The notes under the pieces were generated by a model. That model did no database searches, was not told where the DNA came from, and saw only the letters and a list, made by a program, of their open reading frames with translations. From NCBI GenBank assembly GCA_965653565.1, contig CBFHAI010000009.1, positions 1 through 64,000 on the forward strand: a stretch of DNA of 64,000 nucleotides. Reading direction: 5' to 3'. This stretch comes from JALCLA01 sp965653565. Lineage in GTDB: Bacteria > Pseudomonadota > Gammaproteobacteria > Xanthomonadales > Xanthomonadaceae. Shown here one piece after another: positions 9,612-15,956 of the stretch (the stretch's first letter is position 1; every line of letters starts with the position of its first letter). Position numbers and translations under genes: made by a program.

Positions 9612-9865
9612 TGTCCCGCTCCCGGGATTTTTTCTCCCGTGGTTGGGATTGTCCCATCCACGGGCAGCGATTCGGACGGGGCAAGGCCGGTCGCAACCGC
9701 GGTCGGGGCCTGCGCGGTACGTGCCTTTCCTGCGGCCGCGCCTTCCTCCGCCCCATCGCGGGCAAGCAATTGCTCGATAAGGCTTTCTCCCGCTTTTTCG
9801 GCGCGACCGGAGGGTCCGGTCAAGAGCTCGAGCAAACGGGAAGGATGAAGGGGCGAGTCGGTCAT
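9608..9865 (-). CDS. Small hypothetical protein, first gene of efflux operon
   Basis: An 85-residue predicted protein (MTDSPLHPSRLLELLTGPSG start) of unknown family. It has an amphipathic, acidic/Ala-rich middle and a Pro/Thr-rich C terminus, with no signal peptide or membrane segment. Support is contextual: it ends in a 4-base ATGA overlap with the next gene, and it begins just beside the divergent LysR regulator. The ribosome binding site is weak. A GTG three codons upstream (9874) is an alternative start. Confidence 0.45.
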   Translation of the reverse strand: MTDSPLHPSRLLELLTGPSGRAEKAGESLIEQLLARDGAEEGAAAGKARTAQAPTAVATGLAPSESLPVDGTIPTTGEKIPGAGQ

Positions 9866-9934
9866 GGCGGGCACTTCGCGGGGTACGGCGCGAACGATAG
9901 GCGCCGCGCCGCCCCTTGATAAGTCGCCAAATGA

Positions 9935-9958
9935 GGGAATAATTGTCCCGAAATCGGG
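9935..9958. promoter_or_regulatory. Candidate LysR operator in divergent spacer
   Basis: Two overlapping dyads lie between the divergent efflux operon and the LysR gene: GGGA-N7-TCCC (9935-9949), and the perfect palindrome CCCGA-AA-TCGGG (9947-9958). LysR-type regulators usually bind interrupted dyads next to their own promoter and the divergent target. This is a positional inference; no promoter boxes were assigned. Confidence 0.35.
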
Positions 9959-9988
9959 CCAATGCCCGAATCGCCTCCGGAGCGCCCG

Positions 9989-11074
9989 ATGTCACGCGAT
10001 CTCAACGACACCCTGATCTTCGTCAAAGTGGTCGAACACGGCAGCTTCATTTCCGCCGCGCGCGCGCTGCGACTTCCCAAGACCACCGTCAGCCGCAAAG
10101 TGCAGGACCTGGAAACGCGCCTCGGCGCGCAGCTGCTGCACCGCACGACGCGCAAGCTCGGACTCACCGAAGCCGGCAACGTCTACTTCGAACACTGCCA
10201 GCGCATCGCGCGCGAACTCGATGAAGCCGAAAGCGCGGTCGGCCAATTGCAGGGCGGCCCGCGCGGCTGGCTGCGTTTCACCGCGCCCTACTCGGTCGGC
10301 ATCACCTGGATCGCGCCGCTGCTCGGCGAATTCCATGCGCGGCATCCGGAAGTGCGGGTCGAAATGTTGTTGACGAGCGAAGCGGTCGATCTGATCGACA
10401 AGGAACTCGATCTGGCACTGCGCGTGGGCAACCTGCCCGATTCGAATCTGATCGCGCGCCGCCTTTCGGTGTTCCGCACCCAGGTCTATGCGAGCCCCGG
10501 CTACATCGAACGCCACGGCGAGCCGCTGCATCCGGACGATCTGCAGCATCACCGCACCCTGGCAATGCAGAAATCGCGGCGCAACGGCAGCTTTTATTGG
10601 ACGCTCGGCGACGGCACGCGCGATCTCGACTTCCGCGTCGATCCGGTGCTGGTGGCGAACGATCCGGGCGCGCTGAAGGGCGCGCTGATCTGCGGCGAAG
10701 GCCTGATGCTGGCGAGCGACGTGACGGTGAAGGCCTACGCCGAACAGGGTCTGGTGCGTCGCGTGCTGGCCGGCTGGACCGGCCCCGAACTCGATTTCAA
10801 CGCGGTCTTCCCGCGCGGCCAGGTGCAATCGCCGAAGGTGCGCGCCTTCATCGATTTCCTGGTCGAGCGATTGAATTTCGACGCCGACTACATGCAAATG
10901 CTCTGTCCGGATCGCAAGCGATACGAAGCGGCGGCGAAGGAATCGGCGGCGGCCCTGGCGGCGGCGAAACTGGCCGGCACGGCCTTCGAAAGCGAAACGG
11001 CGGAGTCGGTGCTGGCGCAGGCATCGGCCGCCGAAGCGGAAAGCGAACCGGTTTACGCGACGACCGGCGCCTAG
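9989..11074 (+). CDS. LysR-family transcriptional regulator
   Basis: A 361-residue regulator. Residues 1-65 form the LysR winged helix-turn-helix (LIFVKVVEHGSFISAARAL, then TTVSRKVQDLETRLGAQLL and HRTTRKLGLTEAG), followed by a periplasmic-binding-protein-like effector domain (GWLRFTAPYSVGITWIAPLL onward). The C-terminal ~60 residues are an Ala/Glu-rich extension not typical of the family. ATG 9989 has GGAG 6 bases upstream; the ATG at 9962 has none. It is divergent from the RND efflux operon, the classical arrangement for a local efflux regulator, so it probably controls that operon. The inducer is unknown. Confidence 0.92.
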   Translation: MSRDLNDTLIFVKVVEHGSFISAARALRLPKTTVSRKVQDLETRLGAQLLHRTTRKLGLTEAGNVYFEHCQRIARELDEAESAVGQLQGGPRGWLRFTAPYSVGITWIAPLLGEFHARHPEVRVEMLLTSEAVDLIDKELDLALRVGNLPDSNLIARRLSVFRTQVYASPGYIERHGEPLHPDDLQHHRTLAMQKSRRNGSFYWTLGDGTRDLDFRVDPVLVANDPGALKGALICGEGLMLASDVTVKAYAEQGLVRRVLAGWTGPELDFNAVFPRGQVQSPKVRAFIDFLVERLNFDADYMQMLCPDRKRYEAAAKESAAALAAAKLAGTAFESETAESVLAQASAAEAESEPVYATTGA

Positions 11075-11096
11075 CGTCGGCGGTTGCGCGCGCCGC

Positions 11097-13121
11097 TCAG
11101 CGCATTTCCCACGCCAGTTTGACGAACACGCTGCGGCCGAATTCGGCGCGCGTGGCGATCGGTCCGTATTCGGCGTGGTCGCCGGTCAGGTTGCGCGCCG
11201 TGATCGACAATTCCAGATTCGGCCGCAGGTTCCAGCCCAGCCGCGCGTCGACCGCGGTGTAATCGGGCACGCTGTGACGATCGAGTGCGGCCACGTGCCG
11301 CACGCCGACATCGAAGGTGCGCGTGCTGCCGATGTCCCAGCTCGATCGCAATTGCCAGCTGTGCGACGGATCGTTGCCGGCCGCGAGCGGCGCCTCCACA
11401 TCGTTGCTGCCGGGCTTGAGTTGGAGCCGCTCGCGCAAGGCGGTGTAGCCGGCGGAAATCTGCCAATTGGGCGCGAGCTGATACTTGCCCCAGGTTTCCA
11501 ATCCCGTCGCATAACCTTGCATGCCGTTGCCGAAGGTCAGGAAGGTACCGCTCGGTGCGATTTCCTGCGTACGCAACCAGTCGTAATCGGAATGGAAAAT
11601 CGTCGCCGAGTACGACAGCTTCGCGCCGGACTGGCCGCGATAACCGAGCTCGTAGACCTTCGCCACTTCCGAGCGCACGCTGCGGCCGCCGTCGAGCAGG
11701 AACGGCGGAATGCCGGGCACGTAGGCATCGCGATCGAGCCGCGACGGCGCGCGCACGGCGCGCGAGGCGGCGGCCCACAGCATGTGTTCGGGCGACAGCG
11801 TCCACGCCAGGCGCGCATTCGGCAGCAATTCGCTGCCGGTGTAGTCGTTGCGTTCCAGCCGGGCGCCGACGATCAAGCGCAGATCGTCGCGCAACGCGAT
11901 GTCGTCCTGCACGAACAGGCTCGGCCATTTCTGGTTCAATTCGGCCGGCAGGAAGGCGAAATACACGCTGTTGTCGACGCGGTCGCGACTGTAGCGGTAG
12001 TTGGCGCCCCACACCGCCGAATGCCGGCCCATCGGCCGCAGCGAGTGCTGGAATTGCAGATCGAAGATGTCGAGTTCTTCGGCGAAGGTCGGCACCACGT
12101 CGCGCTCGGTGCGATCGTAATAAGCCTGCAGGCTGAAAGCCGATCCGCTATCGAGCTGGCGATCCCAGCGCGCGGTCAGGTTGGCGCCGGAAAGCTGGAT
12201 GTCGCCGAGCACGATCGGCGCACCGGTAGCCACCGAACCGGGCGCCGGCTGGCCCTCGGCGCCGCGATAGGCCGCGCCATGCAGGCTCCAGCGACTGTCG
12301 GCAACGCCCCAGTCGGCACGGAATCCCACCTGTGCCTTGTGGCCGGCATCGTCGATCGGAGCATGAGCTTCGATCGAGCTGCGGCGGCGGTCCAGATATT
12401 TGGAATAGACGCGATAGTGGCCGTCGTCGCCGATGGCGCCGCCGTAGCGCAGCGCCGCATTCGACTCGCGATTGTCGGCGCCCGCCACCAGCAGCGCACC
12501 CTGCGTATCGGCCGCATTGCGCGTGATGATGTTGATCACGCCGTTCACCGCATTCAGGCCCCACAGCGTGCCGCCCGGGCCGCTGATGACTTCGATGCGC
12601 TCGATGTCTTCCAGCATCAGGTCCTGCACGTCCCAGAACACGCCGGCGAACAACGGCGAATACACGCTGCGGCCGTCGATCAGCACCAGCAGTTTGTTCG
12701 GCGCACTGCTGTTGCTGCCGTTGAAGCCGCGCGCGCTGATCGCATAACCATAGGAACTGGGCTGCGCCACTTGCAGGTTCGGCGCGAGCCGCAAGGCCTC
12801 GGGCAGGCTCACCGCGCCCGAGCGGCGGATGTCCTGCGCCGAAATCACGAACACCGATGCCGCGGCATCGGCCAGCGGCTCGACCTTTTTCGATACCGAC
12901 ATCACGCGCACGTTGCCGAGCTCTTCGAGCGACATGTCGGCCAGTTCGCGGCTCGGCGCGGCGGCCTGCGCAGACAGCGCGGCACACAGCAGCGCCGGTG
13001 CACCGATGAAGGCCGCCTGGCAGCGTCGCGCCAGGCTGGGCGAGGCGGGGTTGGTACGACGATCGGGCTTCGTCAACATCCTGCTCATGAGATCGCGCTC
13101 TGCCCCGCAGATGGTCACCAT
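11097..13121 (-). CDS. TonB-dependent outer-membrane receptor
   Basis: About 674 residues. After a signal peptide (LLCAALSAQAAA) comes LEELGNVRVMSVSKKVEPL, which resembles a TonB box/plug start, then a plug domain (RRSGAVSLPEALRLAPNLQV, ISARGFNGS, LVLIDGRSVYSPLFAGVFWD, IERIEVISGPGGTLWGLNAV, NGVINIITR). A 22-strand beta-barrel follows, ending with an aromatic strand FVKLAWEMR, as outer-membrane porins do. The plug resembles vitamin B12/colicin-type receptors and the ‘LEEL’ subgroup, but the substrate cannot be named. The start at 13121 has GAGGG nearby; 13166, 13088 and 13079 are alternatives. It is nearly abutted (22 bp) by the convergent LysR gene. Confidence 0.92.
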   Translation of the reverse strand: MVTICGAERDLMSRMLTKPDRRTNPASPSLARRCQAAFIGAPALLCAALSAQAAAPSRELADMSLEELGNVRVMSVSKKVEPLADAAASVFVISAQDIRRSGAVSLPEALRLAPNLQVAQPSSYGYAISARGFNGSNSSAPNKLLVLIDGRSVYSPLFAGVFWDVQDLMLEDIERIEVISGPGGTLWGLNAVNGVINIITRNAADTQGALLVAGADNRESNAALRYGGAIGDDGHYRVYSKYLDRRRSSIEAHAPIDDAGHKAQVGFRADWGVADSRWSLHGAAYRGAEGQPAPGSVATGAPIVLGDIQLSGANLTARWDRQLDSGSAFSLQAYYDRTERDVVPTFAEELDIFDLQFQHSLRPMGRHSAVWGANYRYSRDRVDNSVYFAFLPAELNQKWPSLFVQDDIALRDDLRLIVGARLERNDYTGSELLPNARLAWTLSPEHMLWAAASRAVRAPSRLDRDAYVPGIPPFLLDGGRSVRSEVAKVYELGYRGQSGAKLSYSATIFHSDYDWLRTQEIAPSGTFLTFGNGMQGYATGLETWGKYQLAPNWQISAGYTALRERLQLKPGSNDVEAPLAAGNDPSHSWQLRSSWDIGSTRTFDVGVRHVAALDRHSVPDYTAVDARLGWNLRPNLELSITARNLTGDHAEYGPIATRAEFGRSVFVKLAWEMR

Positions 13122-13281
13122 GATTCCCTCGTCATCCTTGTAGCGCACCGATTGTCGACTGTCCACGGCGGCGAATTGTGTGACCGCAATCGCGCGGCCA
13201 CGATCGTCGACATTCCCGCCCTCGTTCGGGGGCGGTTCGCCGACTTCTCCCGCGCGCGAGGCGGTTTTCGCAACAAGCGAG

Positions 13282-14217
13282 CTATTGCACGAGAACGCCG
13301 TGTCGTTGCGCGACGCCGATCTCAGCCGTGACGCCGGAATTGAACTCGAGGAAATCGCGCTCGACGCCGTCGCTGAAGATCACGCCGTAGTCGGGCATCT
13401 GCGATGTCAGCCTGAGGCTGCTGCCCTGATCGACGCGGCCGAATACCAGTTCGGCCTGCGAACTGCGGCTCGGGAACGGCTCGCGCACGGTGAAGTAAAG
13501 AAACTTCGATTCCCACGCAAAACCGGCCGTCTGCAACGCCTTGAGATGATCGGAAGCGGCCGGTCCCGCCACGCCGATCGCACCGGTGAGCAGGCTGCGG
13601 AACCAACCGGTCGATCCCAATCCGGTCGACACGATGATGCCGCTCGACGAATGCACTTCGCGCCGTTCGCCGACTTCGATGCCGTAGCGCGCCGAGACGT
13701 GCGTGCGCGGGCCGACGAACAGATCGTTGACCGCGTGCAGTTCCTGGCCGTCGCTCAATACCACGCGCGCCATCGTGATCGCGCGCGTCGGCCGTTTGCC
13801 GGCCTGCGCCTCGGGCACGATCGCGCGCAGGTCGGCCACCTTGAACGGCAGCAGCACGCCGTCCCAGCGCTTCGGATCGGGATTCACGCCGATCACGGGC
13901 TGCCCGTGCAGATACTTGAGCGTGTTGGCGACCAGACCGTCCTGCCCGATCACCACCACCAGGCAATCGGGCGGAAACAGAAAGTTCGGCACCAGGGTGC
14001 GCTCGAGCCGCTGCACGCGGCCGTAGCGCGAGAGCTGCGCTTCGGCCTGGCCGATCGCCTCGCGATAGGTCGCCTGCTCGGCTTCGTAGTCCGAGAAATC
14101 GGAGCCCATGTGCTCGACATAGAAACGCGCCTGCTCGACCGTGTTGAGCCGTGCCACCAGGTCTTCGAGCCGGGTCCGCCGCGTCACCAGCACGATGCGG
14201 TGCTGCAGGGCATCCAT
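13282..14217 (-). CDS. NAD-kinase-fold protein
   Basis: A 311-residue protein of the ATP-NAD kinase/diacylglycerol-kinase superfamily. The GGDGT nucleotide loop appears as VVIGQDGLVANTL (about residues 88-100, with the catalytic Asp kept but the second Gly changed to Gln). It is followed by GVNPDPKRWDG, then VNDLFVGP in place of the NE motif, then SSGIIVSTGLGSTGW, the usual substrate loop. It is longer at the N terminus than NAD kinases, with a ~75-residue helical extension. It may phosphorylate NAD or a related substrate; the divergent loop makes the substrate uncertain. It starts 3 bp after the SPFH gene stop, so the two are co-transcribed. Confidence 0.8.
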   Translation of the reverse strand: MDALQHRIVLVTRRTRLEDLVARLNTVEQARFYVEHMGSDFSDYEAEQATYREAIGQAEAQLSRYGRVQRLERTLVPNFLFPPDCLVVVIGQDGLVANTLKYLHGQPVIGVNPDPKRWDGVLLPFKVADLRAIVPEAQAGKRPTRAITMARVVLSDGQELHAVNDLFVGPRTHVSARYGIEVGERREVHSSSGIIVSTGLGSTGWFRSLLTGAIGVAGPAASDHLKALQTAGFAWESKFLYFTVREPFPSRSSQAELVFGRVDQGSSLRLTSQMPDYGVIFSDGVERDFLEFNSGVTAEIGVAQRHGVLVQ

Positions 14218-14220
14218 CGC

Positions 14221-15249
14221 TTATTTCTTCGCGCTGGCGGCCGGATGCGTGAGTTGCTGCAGCAGGTCGGGCGAAATATTCAGTTCGCCGATCTTGCTGG
14301 CGTTCTGCGCGAGTTCCTGGAAAGCGGCGGCGATGATCGTGCCCGGATCGGCACTGCCGAGCGCCAGCGCCTGCAGCACCTTCGGATCGACGCCGCTGAC
14401 GGTTTTCACCAGTGCATTCATCGCATAGGCCTTGGCATCGGCATCGCGCCGCGCATTGGCCGAGCGCAATTCGGTGAGCGCTTCGTTTTCCTTCTCGTGC
14501 GCGATGCGGCCCTGCATTTCCTGCGCCTGGATTTGCAGGCGTTTTTCCAGCACGGCGCGTTCGGCGTCCATCTGCGTTTCGCGGATCTGGCGCTTCTTCG
14601 ATTCGACCGCGATCTCGGTATTGAGCTCGTTTTCCTTCACCGCGCGTTCCTGCTCGATCGCCGCGTTGCGCCGGATATAGAGCGCATCGTCGGCTTCCTT
14701 CAGGATCTGCTCGCGCACTTTGGCTTCGAGGGCGCGCGAGGTATCCGGCGTGGGCTTGATCGCGAGAATCGCCAGGCTCACCAGTTCGAGGCCCAGGCTC
14801 GGCAATCCATCCGGCCGCCGCAGGCCGGCGCGCACTGTCTGCACCAGCCCGTCGGAACCGCGCAGCAGGTCCTGCAGCGACAAACCCTGCAGGCCCGAGC
14901 GCAACTGCACCTGCACCGCGTTCACCACACGCTGCGGCAGCTTCACCGGATCTTCCGAGACGTACTCGGCGCCGTTCGGCTTGAGCGTGAAGTTCATCAG
15001 CGTCGCCAGCACTTTCGGATCGGCCACGCGATAGGTGACCTGGCCTTGCACCGTGACTTCCTGGAAATCGGCGCTGACCTCGCGGAACATGAAAGGCACG
15101 TCGACGCTTTCCATCGGAATCGACACCAGCGATGCGCTCGGCGCGAAGTAGAAAAAGGCGAGGCCCGCGCCTTCGCGCACCGGCTGCCCGTTGCGATACT
15201 GGATCAGATACGTGGTGGGACTGGCTTTGGCGTAGCGGAATCCGAACAT
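14221..15249 (-). CDS. SPFH/band-7 domain protein
   Basis: A 342-residue protein beginning MFGFRYAKASPTTYLIQYRN. The N-terminal half is an SPFH (stomatin/prohibitin/flotillin) domain, and the second half is a long charged coiled coil (about residues 185-290, rich in Glu, Ala, Arg and Lys). No transmembrane anchor is evident at the N terminus, so it is probably peripheral. SPFH proteins assemble rings or scaffolds at membranes. ATG 15249 starts at the first family-like residue; the frame extends to 15315 but with no support. It is 3 bp upstream of the NAD-kinase-fold gene and is probably its operon partner. Confidence 0.85.
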   Translation of the reverse strand: MFGFRYAKASPTTYLIQYRNGQPVREGAGLAFFYFAPSASLVSIPMESVDVPFMFREVSADFQEVTVQGQVTYRVADPKVLATLMNFTLKPNGAEYVSEDPVKLPQRVVNAVQVQLRSGLQGLSLQDLLRGSDGLVQTVRAGLRRPDGLPSLGLELVSLAILAIKPTPDTSRALEAKVREQILKEADDALYIRRNAAIEQERAVKENELNTEIAVESKKRQIRETQMDAERAVLEKRLQIQAQEMQGRIAHEKENEALTELRSANARRDADAKAYAMNALVKTVSGVDPKVLQALALGSADPGTIIAAAFQELAQNASKIGELNISPDLLQQLTHPAASAKK

Positions 15250-15351
15250 GGTTTCCCCGGGATGATTGGTGGTGCGCACTGCACTATCGCGTGGTTTCAC
15301 CCGCACCACCGCCACGGCGGCATCGGTGGCGGTGGCCCGCGACCGACACGG

Positions 15352-15543
15352 TCACAGCGCGCCGCTGGTCCGCAGGAATTCCCGCACCCGTGTCGCCGAC
15401 GTGCTACCGACCAGATCGATCGCACTGCGCAACTGCGCCTCGCTGACGCGGAACTCCCGGGTCCAGTAGCGCACGTCCTGCGCGTCGTCGAGATCGATGC
15501 GCGCGCGCTCGGGTTCGGTGCGATGTTTCTTGAAGTCCGACAT
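15352..15543 (-). CDS. DUF3606-type small protein
   Basis: A 63-residue protein with the pattern RIDLDDAQDVRYWTREFRVS, then AQLRSAIDLVGSTSATRV, characteristic of the DUF3606 family: a short two-helix domain found in many proteobacteria, often beside stress genes, with no established function. AAGGAG lies 8 bases before the ATG, giving good support for the start. It is 102 bp upstream of the SPFH gene on the same strand and may be co-transcribed with it. Confidence 0.85.
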   Translation of the reverse strand: MSDFKKHRTEPERARIDLDDAQDVRYWTREFRVSEAQLRSAIDLVGSTSATRVREFLRTSGAL

Positions 15544-15572
15544 GTCGCTGTCTCCTTGTGCGGCTTTGCGCG

Positions 15573-15827
15573 TCAGTCGAACCGCATCCGGCCGACGATC
15601 CACTTGGCCAGCGTGAGCACGAGGATCCACAGCACGCCGTGAAGAATCACCGGCGTGGCGAACCGGGTGAAGAGCACGCCAGTCGCCATGATTCCCCAGC
15701 CTTGCGATATGCCGAACAGCGCGTTGTATCCGAACCCGACGCCCAGCAGGACGAGCCCGACGAGCGCGCATGCGACCGCCACCGCCCGGGCCAGCCGGAT
15801 CACGTCTATCGCCGTGGATTTCTGCAT
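15573..15827 (-). CDS. Small two-helix membrane protein
   Basis: An 84-residue protein with two or three hydrophobic segments (VAVACALVGLVLLGVGFGY about residues 16-34, a middle segment, and VILHGVLWILVLTLAKWIVG about 60-79) and a positively charged C terminus (KWIVGRMRFD). The family is not recognised. A GGAGG site 7 bases before the ATG supports expression. It lies upstream of the DUF3606 gene on the same strand, 29 bp away. Confidence 0.7.
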   Translation of the reverse strand: MQKSTAIDVIRLARAVAVACALVGLVLLGVGFGYNALFGISQGWGIMATGVLFTRFATPVILHGVLWILVLTLAKWIVGRMRFD

Positions 15828-15912
15828 TGCGCATCCTCCGAAAGGACGGATGCTAGCGGAATAGCGGCGAGCCGTGGGCGCGAGGGTGGGTCGACCGGGA
15901 GCAAGGACAATC

Positions 15913-15946
15913 GATCGCGCGCTCGCACCGACGAGCGCGACCGATC
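15913..15946. terminator. Hairpin after the 990-residue secreted protein gene
   Basis: The stem CGCGCTCG/CGAGCGCG (15918-15925 with 15932-15939) is extended by GATCG/CGATC (15913-15917 with 15942-15946) across a small bulge. It begins about 11 bases beyond the stop at 15957 on the minus strand. No T-run follows, so termination is inferred from position and stem strength. Confidence 0.45.
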
Positions 15947-15956
15947 AGGAGTGCAC

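Noticed and set aside
11175..13331. A 718-codon plus-strand open frame
   Set aside because: Antisense to the TonB-dependent receptor, which has clear domains.
13180..15642. An 820-codon plus-strand open frame
   Set aside because: Antisense to the NAD-kinase-fold and SPFH genes, with His/Arg-rich composition and no domain; an artefact of high GC.
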